From NCBI GenBank assembly GCA_023053545.1, contig JAKZAN010000089.1, forward strand, positions 46,001 through 110,000: DNA of 64,000 nt, read 5' to 3'. The notes under the pieces were generated by a model. That model was not told where the DNA came from, searched no databases, and worked only from the letters and a program-made list of their open reading frames with translations. The stretch comes from Lepidurus packardi. Lineage: Eukaryota > Arthropoda > Branchiopoda > Notostraca > Triopsidae. Of this stretch, positions 12,187 through 24,280 are shown piece by piece; position 1 is the stretch's first letter; each line of letters starts with the position of its first letter. Position numbers and translations under genes: made by a program.

Positions 12187-12384
12187 ATGACCCATCCCAA
12201 ATACGATATTTGCAGAGACAATGGGGATTATCCATTCGTAGTACACTCTTCTGGAAAAGTAGAGCTGCAACACTATCAGATAGGTTTGGTTTTGTCGGGA
12301 TCAGGCCGCCATCAAACACCACTCCCTAGAAATCGACAGGAGAGATGTTTTTGTGCCAAGGATGACAGGTGCATGGAAGAATGA
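12187..12384 (+). CDS. Uncertain small ORF
   Basis: Frame from ATG 12187 to UGA 12382, 65 residues (MTHPKYDICRDNGDYPFVVH...), which stays open upstream without an ATG to about 12125. The minus strand over the same bases is also open for over 130 codons with a hydrophobic stretch. I cannot decide which, if either, is real. It lies 180 bp before the SR-protein start. Confidence 0.2.
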   Translation: MTHPKYDICRDNGDYPFVVHSSGKVELQHYQIGLVLSGSGRHQTPLPRNRQERCFCAKDDRCMEE

Positions 12385-12563
12385 GTTGGCCCGAATCCGA
12401 GTTACAAATAACTAGCAAAGGTATCCTTCCTTGCTGGATGCAGAAACACATTTCCAACAGAAGGCCTATAACAAAAACTTTCAAGCATACTCCAAGGCAA
12501 TTTAAATCTGACACATTTTTGCCGTACATCAATAATCAGAATCATTTCATTATAAAGTACTTC

Positions 12564-13482
12564 ATGTCGGACAAGAGCGACAGCGAGTCAAGTCGTGGCA
12601 ACAATGACAAAAACTCCGATATCCAGAACGAAGATGACCGAGACCGTCGTCGCAACCGCTCCGAGAGCGAGGACGACCGGCGCAAGGAGTGCCACAAACT
12701 TTTCGTCACTGGGCTAGATGGAAATGTAAACACATACATATCGTTTTTGACAAGCTGTTCCACACTATTTCTGTCTTCGGCTTACCACTATCATGACCTT
12801 CACCATTTAATATTGTGTCTTAGACGAGAGAATCTGAACTAGAAAGAGAACTCGAAAAGCACTTTGCCAAATATGGCAAGCTTGATCGCATCACTGTCAA
12901 GCGAAGCAGGAACAACGAGTACTCATTCGCTTTCATCGAGTACGAGCGGGGAATCGATGGATCGTAGGCTGTCCGGAAGTAAAACTATTTATTCATGCCC
13001 AATACCAACAATATCTACAGACTCGACCAAATGGAGATTGGTGATCGCAAAATGAAGGTGGAGCTTCAAGATGACTCACGTCGTCGCAAGGACAAAAAGT
13101 AAACATCTCCATATTAATTTTTCAACTTTTAAACGAGAAAATAGTGAGGGGTGCTATATCTGCCACAAGTTCGGACACTTCGCAAGATAGTGTAGAGAAA
13201 AGCGGGACGACCGAGACCGCAGCAGCCACAGGAGACGATCTCGTTCTCGCGATTACCGTCGCAGAAGATCTTCCACACCCAGGTCCCGTTCACGCAGAAA
13301 AGATAAGGACCGCAGGAAGAAGGGCAGTAAGATCATCATCCTTATTGGGCACCTCTATATCAAATCTAACTATGGGGTTTTTAGAGAAGAGAGACAGAAG
13401 ATCAAGGTCAAGATCCAGCAAGAGATCAGACTCACGACGCAGACAGAGACGATCCAGGTCAAGATCTGATTCCTATAATTGA
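12564..13482 (+). CDS. SR splicing factor: RRM, CCHC zinc knuckle, RS domain
   Basis: Exons 12564-12725, 12824-13098, 13145-13326 and 13385-13482; introns 98, 46 and 58 nt; 238 residues. An acidic/Ser leader is followed by an RRM (KLFVTGL as RNP2, YSFAFIEY as RNP1), then a zinc knuckle CYICHKFGHFAREC (C-x2-C-x4-H-x4-C), then an RS domain of repeated Arg-Ser. This is the SRSF7/RSZ architecture: it binds exonic enhancers and recruits the spliceosome in the nucleus. The zinc knuckle starts right after intron 2, and the second Cys-side Glu is UAG. Confidence 0.9.
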
Positions 13483-14126
13483 AGAGGAATGGAAGTGTAC
13501 AACAGACATCGCCTAAGACTAGGTCTGGATCAAAATTGATGGTTTGTTAAAATTATGTGGAGAAGGGATTTGATTCTCTGAAACAATTGGGAAAAGAAGA
13601 AGAAAGAAGAAGAAAATTCGAAAGGAGAAGAAGTTAAAAAGAGAGTGAATGAGGGTGTAGGAGTTAAGTGTTGAATGTTAAAGAAGGAGCGAAAGCGAAC
13701 CAAGGGAAGTGGATAGGATGTCGGGCAGTAGTTTTTAGATCCGTAGAGGGCTGCAATGTGTGTGTGCTCGGTCTGTGAACGAGAAATTCGTTTGGACTCC
13801 AACAAGCAGGCCTCGAGTCATCAAGCATCATGCAACCAGCATCCCTAGTAAGACTCCCAATAACCACAATAACCAAAATCTTTATTTATTGGGCTCTCTC
13901 TCTACTATTACTCTGTTTTTAGTACTACTTTATGTGTGGGTTTTTCGGCTCTCATCTACCTGCTGGCCCACCTTTTTATAAAAATCTGGAACACCCCAAG
14001 TTGTAGACAGAGGTTCTCAAACTACTCATATTCTTCTCCGCGCAAGTCGTTCTGTGTTTTTTTACGCATACTAAAGACAATAACCCCTATTCTCCCATAC
14101 ATCCAAAGGGGCTCATATCCCAATCA
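13483..14126. other. Intergenic region with unresolved open frames
   Basis: The first 250 bp are a purine-rich tract (GAAGAAGAAAGAAGAAG near 13600) that looks like trailer or spacer. From ATG 13756 a plus frame gives MCVCSVCEREIRLDSNKQA... plus a hydrophobic helix, but it has no UGA before running into PABPN1 on the other strand. A second plus frame and a minus frame are equally open. I do not call a gene here. Confidence 0.3.
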
Positions 14127-14771
14127 TCAGGGTTTTCGGTAGGGTTTTTTTGGGTTCAGCATACCCAGTAAGCCCTGCAGTAGTCTCTGGTTTGGATCTT
14201 CAAAAAATTTCTTCTTCTTAGGTTTAGTCAATCCTTTGATATTGGTGCGTTTCGGACTCACTTTGATGACGCGTTTGCGTAGTTCGGTACCTGTAAGCAT
14301 GACAGCATTTTCTGCGCTTGCAACGTCCTCGAATTCAACATATGCGAGTCTATGATTAAGATGTAAAGCAGATGGGTATTTAGGTATTGAGGGGCGAGCA
14401 TAGGATTTGAAAAGATATTGTTGCATTTGCAGGAAGAGCCAATCAGTGATGAATGAAAGAAATATGTGTGTGGGTTACCCTCTGGGGTTATTGGTGAACT
14501 TATCCCTTAGGATGGTCACGCGCACGATTTTGCCACAGTCCTTGAAAATTGACTCCAGTTATTATTTACTAGTGCTGTAGTCTACGTTCTCCACGAACAC
14601 AGACTTCTTGTCTTATTCACGCGTTTCCACAGCTTCAGCAATCTGCTAACTCCCTTTGCGAGAGCCCGGATGGGAGCTGTTCACGGGGGCAGGATTAGTA
14701 CTCGGGTTGTTCTACTGAGAGGGTTTTGTCTCCTTGAGCTCAGCCAAGGAGGTAGGAGCTGGTTATGCCAT
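14127..14771 (-). CDS. PABPN1: Nuclear poly(A)-binding protein, PABPN1 type
   Basis: Exons 14479-14771 and 14127-14349 (intron 129 nt); 171 residues. One RRM with VFVENVDYSTSKEELESIF at the start and, across the splice, RGLAYVEFEDVASAE (RNP1), ending VIKVSPKRTNIKGL, which matches the PABPN1 'IKVxPKRTN' end. The Pro/Ser/Glu leader replaces the Ala tract and long coiled coil of animal PABPN1. The family coats nascent poly(A) in the nucleus and controls tail length. The tail is Lys-rich (TKPKKKKFF). UGA stop. Confidence 0.85.
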
Positions 14772-15123
14772 AGGATCTTATTAAGGAGAAAAATTAATGG
14801 ATTACAAATCACAGGAGTAGATATGTAGGAAAAGGTCTAGTTGTATTGTATGAAGAAATAGAGTAGATATAACAGGGTTTGGCCGCTAAGTCAGGGCCAG
14901 GACCATCTTATGGACATGAGAACATCATGGAAGACTGAGGCCGACGCTGATTATGTCCAGTTGCTCTTGGGAAAATATTATTTGTTGGCTTTCAAAGCAA
15001 CTGACCTTCGTGGGTCACTTCATACTCCTTAGAAATCAAAAACCTTGTCCAAAATCTATATTATTAAGTACTATAATCACATGCTGCATCCTTCCCCTCC
15101 TTTTGTTCGTCCAATTTTCTAAT
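14772..15123. other. Intergenic region
   Basis: 352 bp between the start of PABPN1 and the end of the next minus-strand gene; likely the PABPN1 promoter plus the trailer of its neighbour. No gene, repeat or RNA fold seen. Confidence 0.35.
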
Positions 15124-16723
15124 TCACGCCTATTTGGCTTTATCCAATAGTTTCTACAGTTGGTTGATCTGTTTCTTTAACTCCAGCACTGCTCCTGCGT
15201 CCAGACTCTCCTGCGATCTCTCGTCTGCCTCGTTTCTCTTATCCCTCTCTCCGCATTCTTTTCTTTTATTTTCCATCTTTTGTCCACTCTCTCTCCTACC
15301 TCCTTTTTCCATTTTCTGACCTCCGACTAGATAGGGAGCGTATCGATTTTAATGGCTCTTCTTTATCTCTTAAATTCCTCTTGCTGATGATTGAAGGTCC
15401 TTTGCTGGCGTCGAGTCCTCTTTTCCGCTGTATGGCTTGTGTTCCCTACTCTTGCTAACATCCCTTGAGTTTCTAAATGATTTTTTATTAGGATTCTCCT
15501 GATTAGCTATGACTCGATTCAGTTCTGCTTGGAGTCTTCGAACCTGTCGCTCCATCTTTCTGACCTCTTGAGCATGTGCGGTCTCCTTTTCAGCCATGGT
15601 GTCTTCTGCTTCCTGGAGCTTTTGTTTGTAGACTGATTGTATCTTCTGGTACTGTTCCTCAATGATGCTTGACTTTGGAACCACTAAGCCAATTGCACTG
15701 CTGACCGCCGATGCAGACTCCTCCTGGTTACTGCTACTGCCCACGATGACATGATTAGATTACTTCCTGAGCCTACTGAGTTCCTCCCTCAGTTTTTTTA
15801 GCTCTGCATTCTTCTGATTCTTAAATGTCTGCATTTATCTCTGAAACTACTCTTCTCTTTTGGACAGCTTCTGATTTAATGCGTCAATCTTCTGTCGATC
15901 CTGGACCTCTTTGCGTGCAGCCCTTTCCCTTAAACTTGACAACTCGTTCATGAGCTCAGATTTGTTAATTTTATCATCTCCTGTTTTAGCCACGAGTTTT
16001 TTGTTTGCTGCCGTCAGAGATTCCTCCAGCTGAGAGATCCTGTGGTTCTTTTCGGACATTTATTCCCGCATCTCCCTCAACAGCTCCTGGTAATACCCAT
16101 CCTTTGTCTATCGCATATGTTTCTGGGACCTTGATGCCTGATTATTTATAGGATGGATTCTTTCTAACGAGTCATCATCTGCATCGCTATCTTCTCCGTG
16201 GCTCTGTTGCTCATCCTAATCCTTCGTGGGGTGAGGGTACTGTTTGACTGTCTTGGAGTATGAGTGATCGGTCAGAGTCATTACATTAAACTAAGCAACA
16301 CAATCAAATACGCTCAAACCCAGTCTCATTAAGGAAAGATGGTACATGATTTCTTATAGTTTTTTTGCGATGCTTTTCGAGTTTAAGAGTGATCTGCTCA
16401 GGACCGTAGACTCGCTGGAGTTTTTCAAGTTCTTTTGTCAATTCTTTTTCGCGTTATACCGTACTCTTGGCTGCCAATTTGTACTCCACAGATATTGCTT
16501 TGAGCGATGAGATCTATAGTTTTAACTTAGATGTGAGTTCGTGACTCTAGATGAGCTCTTGCGCCATTTATTCATTCTTACTATTAAGGGAAAACATGAA
16601 TAGAATGTCAGAGATGTGAGGTAGTTACGCCGTCAGCTTGGACAGCTCGTGAGTGAGCTCTATGTTTATTTGTTGGAGTCTTTCGATATCTTTTGGGAGG
16701 TTCTTGGCTAGCTGACCTTTCAT
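15124..16723 (-). CDS. Coiled-coil protein
   Basis: Exons 16629-16723, 16346-16580 and 15124-16290 (introns 48 and 55 nt), 498 residues. Almost wholly alpha-helical: heptad coiled coils at about residues 10-110, 170-300 and 330-400, split by an acidic linker (EDSDADDDSLERI) and a basic Ser-rich segment; the end is again coiled coil (VLELKKQINQLEKLLDKA). Looks like a cytoskeletal or basal-body structural protein, but no family can be named. It is divergent with the carboxypeptidase gene across a 190-bp AT-rich promoter region. Confidence 0.7.
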
Positions 16724-16913
16724 TGGTATGTCTGGCTGTCTGTTATGGTGTATGTAATTGATATTATATCAGTATTATAGTAAAGTAACTTCATTTATAG
16801 AAGATTGCAATACAATACCTGGCACTCATTCGTTGTTAGATCGAGACAATTCTTTCTTTCCTTTTTGACTCCTTTCCTCACACCTTACTTAATCCTCCAA
16901 ACGACATCACATC

Positions 16914-19900
16914 ATGTAACCCGAAGAAAACTTCATAGACTCCCTATCAAGTCTAGACTAACTTAAATAACAACATCTCCACCTCCGCTACGACGAATTG
17001 CCTAACAGCATTGCACCCAAAACTCATGCCGCACTCGTCGAGGCAAATCCTATTCTCCCTCAAGGCAACTACATCGACGCTAAGCGTGACGAACTGTTCC
17101 TCCGATATCACAATCACATGGCGTCCTTCAATACCTCCAACAGGCCTAAATTACCCAAACTCAAAATCGTTTCCCAGTCTTATTCTCAAACTGAAGCTAC
17201 TGATTCCTTCTTATACAACGACAAAGCTCGAAAAGGTAAATCCAACAGCGGCGAGAACACGTAAAGCATCTTTCATCCTGACATCGATAGAATTCAATAT
17301 CTGATTAATAACCCAGGGGCATAACTCAGCGGTTGGCAGCAGTCCACCTACGCTAATTGGACTGATTCCTACAAAGTCGGCAGAAACCCTAATCAGGTTA
17401 GTCTCAATAAAAAAAAGGTCCTGCTGCTGACTGAGAAATAAGCTACCATCACCAAATTTTATAAAAGCCCAGTGGCAGCTTCAGAAAGATCGACGGCGCT
17501 CCCGACCCACGAATTCAGCAGATTCTTGGGCGATGACTAGAGCATACTCGTATATCAGCGTCTGGATAATAGTCTCCTCAATTCTTGCGACCGGTCCGGC
17601 AAAATATTCTACAGCAGCATTTTCTTCGAAGTCAAAGATGTTGTCTCGACAACCGACAAGGGCTTACAGAATCGTCAGCCTTATAATATCTACGAAGAGT
17701 TGCAGAAGAGATATCCATTTAGCAAAGTATCTTCGACCTTCAAGCACCCCAGCAACTCCCTGCAGTTCAATTCGGAGTTCTAGGGCGGAAATCTCTTCTC
17801 TGCCCATCGGGTAAATTATCCAAATCTAACCATGTTTATCCTAAGTTGTATAATGATTGGAAGGATAATAGAAGTCAGATAGAGAGTACAACTTGTTCCT
17901 GCAGAACGACACAAATACGAAAGGATCCACACAATGGTTCTACTTCAGCGTGAGCAACCAACAAAAGACTAAGGTCCAGTTTAACATACTAAACTTCGTA
18001 AGTACAAAATAATGAAAAAACTAACACCCTAACTCTATTGATTGTCATGTTCTTCGGTTATATGTAGTATAAGGAAAGTTCCCTCTTCAATAAGGGCATG
18101 AAGCCTCTTGTCTATTCCGTGCAGCGATTTAAAAAGACCAAGGAAGACTGGCGTAGGACTGGGATCAGCATCTTGTATGATTAGGGACTTGTCAGTGATG
18201 ATCGCACCTACTATAAACTCTGCTTTACCTATGATTTCGAGTATGCAGATGACACTGTTTACTTTGCCTACAGTTTCCCTTACGGCTATACTGACCTGAA
18301 GAACTACCTTGATATTCTTTCCTCCAACCCCAACTACACAGCGATGTTTCGGCAGACAACGATATGCAAGACACTTCTGAACCTCAACTTATATCAACTT
18401 GAGATCACAAACAATATTGTAAAGATTAAACAACACCCACCCAAAAGAAAAGATATTATCTACATATTGGCGAGACAGCATTCTGGGGAGTCGCCCGCCT
18501 CCTATGTCCTCGAAGGGGTTGTCAGCACTCTGCTGTCAGATCGCATTGAAACAGAAGTCCTACGCGATAAATTTCTGTTTAAGATCATCCCGATGGTCAA
18601 CCCTGATGGTGTAACTCTGGGAAACTATCGGACCAATCTATCAGGCAATGATGTAAATCGTAAATGGGATTTCCCAAGCCGTATCCTTCATCCAGAAATT
18701 CATGCTCTTCGCAAGAAAATTAAAGACGATAAAGGCGACATTCGATTTTTTCTGGACTTGCATTCCCACAGTCGCAAAATGAACTCTTTCTTTTACTGCT
18801 CGCCTTTATAAAAATAAGAACACAAGCTATATCCTTTCGTTTGTTCGAAGATCAACAAGGATGTCTCCTATGAAGACTGTAGCTATGGAAGTGATGATTG
18901 GAAGAGGTCCACTGCGAGGGTAGTCTGCCACATGGATTTCCAGATTAAAAAATCCTATACTTTTGAGACCTCATTCTACGGAAGACTGAAAGTAATTTTG
19001 CATAATTATACTTTGTGATAAAATACAATTATCTTGCTTGCCAACTTTTAGGATGGAAAAAGACAACATTTCCAGAAGTCAGATCTGAGGGCTTTAGGAT
19101 AAACCCTTGTCCTTGGGCTCTACTACACCGAATTCAAACTCAAAAATCATATGTCTAATCCCCCCATTGAAGAAGCCAGTAGTAGTCAAAATCTACAGAC
19201 TCCAGTAGTCTCGGCAACATCAACCTCGACTACAGTTGTTGCAACAATCTAGAAATCAAATGGCAAAAACACAAAGCCTCACTCTAAGTCCCTCAGTGTC
19301 AATGTAAACAATGATAAAAATAGCTCGAAGCACAGTAAGCATATTGAAATTATCGAGACTTTTACTAAGTAGCTGCAGGAAAGATGGAAGAGGTAGCTCA
19401 AAAGGACAGCTAGCAGGAATAACCAGGATGATAGATCTGTCGGGTCGGACAGCAACCCTGAAGATGGTCTGCTCAACTAGAACGAATTCGACTTAATGAA
19501 ACACCTTAGGGAACAAGATCAGATCCAGTATGATAAAATCCAAAACGAAGAAAGCTAATTCAAACCAAAAATGTTACAAGATGTGTAGCTAAACACAAAC
19601 AATCAGCCTGAACAGCATAGTCCAACCAAGTCCCCAATATCCCCTAGAAACAAATCCCCTCAACGATACTCGCTCAAAAATGATCGTCTATCCAAAAGAT
19701 TTATCGACGAAGTCGCTGTGGAGCTCAATGGAGTCAATAATGAGGACGCAGAAAAGCCAGTAAGGGTAGAAAGAGTGTATTTGACACTGGACTCTCGGGC
19801 CACAAAGAACTACAGATATGACGTGACTGAGATGAAGCGAACTTTAAAGTACATGATAGACGATAAAATGTCGACTGAAGGGGCACTCAAAAATCTGAAA

Positions 19901-20173
19901 AGTAGTAGCAAAGGAGGGAAATCTCTACTGCAGAGCCAAAACAGTCGGCAGATCTTATAGGAAGAGGAATAATAGAGTCCGGAAGGCAGGCGGCAGGTGA
20001 TTCCGACGAAGGGGAAGGACTCGTTAGGATTGTTTGAGAAGAAGGACATGGGTTTAGTAGATCCCTCGGGAATGATGGTACTGAGAAGGCAAACAGGCCC
20101 TTACCTGCGTGCCCATCGGAACCTGCTGAACAAGTTCAACCAGCAAAACCAGAGCGGAGGATATTACGGCTGA
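16914..20173 (+). CDS. Cytosolic carboxypeptidase (CCP/AGBL, M14 family)
   Basis: Exons 16914-17810, 17872-17997, 18068-18991 and 19052-20173 (introns 61, 70, 60 nt); 1022 residues. Removes glutamate chains or gene-encoded Glu from tubulin tails. Residues 270-370 form the CCP N-domain (FEGGNLFSAHR, TQWFYFSVSN). Catalytic part: zinc ligands in ARQHSGESPAS (family HPGE), substrate and fold motifs IPMVNPDGVTLGNYR and NDVNRKW, third zinc ligand in LDLHSHSRKMNSFF, and ETSFYGR near the catalytic Glu. The C-terminal 330 residues are Ser/Lys-rich and disordered. The first splice restores the N-domain match exactly. Confidence 0.9.
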
Positions 20174-20858
20174 CAATGGGCTTCTTCTTTTTATGCTATG
20201 ATGATAGTCGCACTTTATATTTTTTTATGTCTTCAATTGTTTGGTGTGTAGAGTGATATGTTACTCTTGTGTTATCCTGTTATCATTCCAAAATAAAAAA
20301 ATACATGAAACAACCTAATATGCTTACATGCTTAGGACGGTCAACTGGGTAATGCGTCCGAAGGAGGAAAGGCGAAGACAATCGAGATCAACAACAGCTG
20401 TTATTTTGGCAAGACATGGTTGATGGAAGCATGCAGGCGTCTATTTTGTGAGACCGTTGTAAGTACAGATTAGGAAAGGGGGATCGTTGGAGAAAGGATG
20501 AATTAATAAAGAAGAGTATGTGGCTTGATGTGAGTGAAAATACGAAAGATATCGGAGATGAAAAGGGATGGTAGGGAACGGAGATATATAAATGTACAGC
20601 TTTCCGCAATTTAGGAGAAACAAATGGATAGAAATACATAGGCAGATTGAATGTTACTAGGAGTCCCCATCTTTCAAAAATACATGCAGAAGCAGTGGAA
20701 GTTAGAACACCACATTATACGCCCATATAAACATATCCCACCCACTCCCTATATACCCACCCACCATTCAGAATATCGATAAACAAATAAACACAAATAA
20801 CACTCACTTCAAAACCACAACCCAACCTCACCCCATCCAGACCCATCACCCCTACACC
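20174..20858. other. Intergenic region
   Basis: 685 bp, AT-rich at both ends; the 120 bp before 20859 are a C/A-rich leader. An exon-like stretch at about 20337-20460 (LGNASEGGKAKTIEIN..., ending at a GTAAGT) is preceded by AG and could be a lone exon or chance. No gene called. Confidence 0.35.
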
Positions 20859-21710
20859 ATGAAACTCATACTTCCTGACCACTCACTCTCTACCGACCTC
20901 AGATCTCGTCTCCCCTTTTCAATTCTCAAAAACCACAGAACTCAACAACAACATCCCCAAACAAATCATACCGGCTCCCAAAAACCCAGGAACTCATCCC
21001 TGCCATCCAACAGGTATCCCCGCACTCTTCAAGGCATCTTCAGAAAGAAAAGAAGCCAGAAACCAACTAACTCGCCACCACAGGTTAACCTTACTTCCAG
21101 CCATACATCAGAAATCAGCAGCGACTCCAACTATTTCTTCGACATGAACAATAACATGTCTCTCGAACAGGTCTGCGAGAAATTGCTAGAAGAAGATTGT
21201 CTCATGGACTCCTTTTACTCAGGGAATTGCTTAAAAGGTCACGAGCAGCCCTACAGTACCTGCAGTCGAGAGGAATGGGAAAAATTCCTAGATGACGATT
21301 CTCCATACTTTAAAACCAAAAGAGACTAGTAAACCTCAGCCTCGACAGACCAGGAGCAATTGTCTTCAGGAAACGAGAGTAGGACATAGAAGATATCTGG
21401 AACTCACACCGTTAATTCTTCTATATTCTTCAAATCGATCAGCAATAATAAGAAAAACGATGTGGTCATCGACGGAAATTAGAAAGGCGAAACCGTGGCA
21501 AGGAAATCGATATTCATGCCAGAATTTAAACCATTCGAGTTTGGAGAGATGGTATTGTCGACTGGCAGCGACCCTGAAATCGATGAATAGAAGAGGCGCC
21601 AGGAGAGTGCTATTGTAATTGTGAAAACTAGGAATTGCGAACAAGTGTAAATACAAAAGATGGGGTCACGACACATCTGCTCTTCTTTTGGAAGAGTCGG
21701 AGTGTATTGA
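20859..21710 (+). CDS. Hypothetical protein
   Basis: Single exon of 283 residues, ATG in a CACCATGAA context, UGA at 21708. The N-terminal 90 residues are basic and Gln/Pro/Ser-rich (disordered). Then an acidic helical segment with several Cys (VCEKLLEEDCLMDSFYSGNC) and a Glu/Asp-rich region (MPEFKPFEFGEMVLSTGS) that reads naturally with UAA/UAG as Glu. No domain recognised. The last 30 codons are less certain because a GTG/GTA splice donor near 21650 could change the end. Confidence 0.5.
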
Positions 21711-21958
21711 CCGCAGCCAGTGCAAAAGAACTAAATAGAAAAGAGGTGAGCACTACACCCGCCCAATACAGCTTAATTGTGCTTTTTCCTGGACCAATCT
21801 GGGACAGGAACAACCATTTATTTCACCTAGCTGTCGGGTCGGATGGATAAGAAGAGAGAGACGACGGGAAAACAGAGAAAGAGAAGAAAATATGGTTATT
21901 GCCTCTTCTCAATACTTTCCTCTGGATCTTCCTTGGCTCCTTGTCTCCTCTCTCTTTG

Positions 21959-22390
21959 TCATGCCGCTTCTTGGTATTTTTCTTTGCACTCTAAACAAAA
22001 CCCCTGAAGGAACCTGAGACCATTGGAATACCTGGATTTTGAGATAGGGCCTGCATGGAAGTTCAGCTTTCTTGTGGGTGCCTGTCTTGAGTCCCGGTTT
22101 CTGAGTCGCTGTTTCCTGGCCTAACAAATTCCCGTAACAAATTTCGATCCTGGAGTATATAGACGGATGCGTATGCGTGATAGTTTTATGCATATGTATA
22201 CATGTGTGTATATTTCTGAATTCACCCTTATTCTCCCTTTTACTCTTATAAAAAAGTAGTGGAATGATTCTAGTCCACTGATCCAAGTCTATTTTTTCTT
22301 CCCTTCTGACTATGGTGTTCGTGTGAAACAGAAGATACTTGGATAGAACCCACACCCGCACCACTCAGACTACTCCTCATGCTGCATCAT
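21959..22390 (-). CDS. Uncertain hypothetical protein
   Basis: Open from ATG 22390 to UGA 21959, 143 residues, five UAR codons read as Glu. Contains SEWCGCGFYPSIFCFTR and a basic, Tyr/Ile-rich middle. A second minus frame over the same bases is open too and, with a 41-nt intron at about 21992-22032, gives a Lys-rich tail; I cannot choose firmly. No family recognised. Downstream (21711-21958) nothing is seen. Confidence 0.3.
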
Positions 22391-22546
22391 CGCTGTTATT
22401 TTAAATTGGTAGTCATATTCCATCAAATCCACAGAATTCTGCAGTTTTCTAACCATCACTTGGCACAATCAAAAGTTTGTTAGTAGACTTCAATTCTACT
22501 GAGTATCGAGATATACATGATACATCATTGAATATCGCATGGATAG

Positions 22547-23897
22547 TCAAGTCCAAGGAAAACGAACCGGGAAAAACACGATCCCCAAAGCGTTGTAAAC
22601 CCCCAAGTATATCAGCATCAGATTTTGCCATATACTCATCCTTTTTGTCTTCGGATCTACCGATAAGTAATACGCGATACTCAAAGGATACACAGGATGT
22701 GATGAAAAGAACCTGGCACTCGACTGCACGTTAGAGTAGCAAACTGTTATGAACAGCAACACCAAGTACGAGTAGCTAAGGCCAGGGCAGCCACGCAAGA
22801 TGCCCAGCCTAAATATAGCTATCAGTGCAGCGACGATGCTAAAGGCGCCGATGAATATAAACACTGTGCGTTACGGGTGATAGTAGGTGAGGAATCCGAC
22901 CTGCCAGAAGGCTTTTTGAACGTAAGAGTAGACGTTTGGGATGAGTGATTCGGTGCAGAAAGGGGAGTAAGGAGGTGAGGTGCAGAACTGTCTGTATCCA
23001 AAGTAGAGGTAAACCATGAAAAAGGAGGAACATATCAGCAGCACCGAAACGCCAGAAATACATATATTGATAGCGCGTAGGATTTTAAGTTTGACAATAG
23101 CACAATACAGGCCATTGAAGAGATGAGTAGCGAAGATGAGAGTGAGGAACATAGCTGTGGTACGAATGGACACGGACAGAGCCAGAAGGAACAGCGGCAG
23201 GAGGTTTAGACTCAGGTAGGAGAAAGGATGCTCAATAAGGGAGAGATGAACATGACTATTGCGTAGGAGGTGGCAGATGGCTGTGAAGGTCAGGAAGGCA
23301 TATAAAGGTTCACTATAGACAGCATGATAGAAAATAGATGCAGGATTAAAAAGGAAAACAACACAGACACGAGCAGGAAAGTTTCTGTATGTGGGGAACA
23401 GATGTGTAGCGATACGGTAAAGAGGGATTGTAGTTAAAGCAGTCAGTATCTTATTGAGCAGAATTGCCATAACAATAGTGGCATTGGGCTGAATATGTGA
23501 GGAGAAGAGTAGAGCACAAAATTTCTTGATTCCTGCTAGAAGAGTCACGTAACCCGGGAGGAACGCATAATTATTCTCGAATTTGTATTCGTTGTTGAGG
23601 TAGTGATTGCCGTCAAAACTCGCGCCTAGAATGATGGGTTTGCATATTATTGAATAGGAGGAGGGTACCGTAAAGGAAGGGAGTGTGGTGCTGAGTGTAG
23701 AGGAGACTCTCGTAGTTCCAGAGGGGGAGTACGGAGTTGATGAGGATAGGCGCAACGAGAAAGAGGAGATTGGAGAAAAGAAGGTAAGGCTTGAGTTATG
23801 CGAGTATTTGGATTGGGTGGGCGGGTGGTTTGTTCTACGGTGTAAACTATTAAGGAGTGGGGATCTTGGAGAAAGAATAGCGGGGTGGTGTTGTCAT
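22547..23897 (-). CDS. PIGV: GPI mannosyltransferase 2 (PIG-V/GPI18)
   Basis: Exons 23669-23897 and 22547-23625 (intron 43 nt), 435 residues. ER multispan enzyme that adds the second mannose to the GPI anchor precursor. Seen: the first luminal loop with FDGNHYLNNEYKFENNYAF (family 'D/WxxxHYL ... yAFfP'), FNPASIFYHAVYSEPLYAF (family WNPASIFF..AYSESLF), PPYSPFCTESLIPNVYSYVQ and SSARFFSSHP near the end, with about eight membrane helices. The first exon's frame only joins the conserved ASFDGNHY after removing the intron. UAA near the end is Glu in a YYHPER context. Confidence 0.9.
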
Positions 23898-24280
23898 GTG
23901 ATGGGAGGATAAGGATTTGGTTATTCTTAGTGTATTGATTTATATTTGGGTGTGTTTTGTTTGCTATTGCTTGGTTTTAGATTCATATTGGGAAATATGT
24001 TTCATGGCATCGGGGTGCGTCAAGACATGAAAACAGAATATACGGGGCCTAGCACTAGGTTTAGTACAATATGATAATCAATCGAGACAATACTTTACAA
24101 CCTGACTCAGAAATTATCTTCCTTAAAGTACATGAAACTGCAGTCAGAGTCCAGACAAGAGGCCCCTAAAATTATGGTACACTCGCTATATCTTGTATTC
24201 ACTCTATTGCTATTTCATAATTGCAACGAAGAAACCTTACACCAAAATACATAAATAAACGCTACATACACTCCATACCA
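23898..24280. other. Intergenic region
   Basis: 383 bp, AT-rich, upstream of PIG-V and downstream of the SIMPL gene. No coding frame or fold stands out. Confidence 0.35.

Noticed and set aside
13570-13650. GAAGAAG purine tract as a coding Lys/Glu repeat
   Set aside because: The only frame from ATG is under 40 codons; it looks like spacer between the SR gene and PABPN1.
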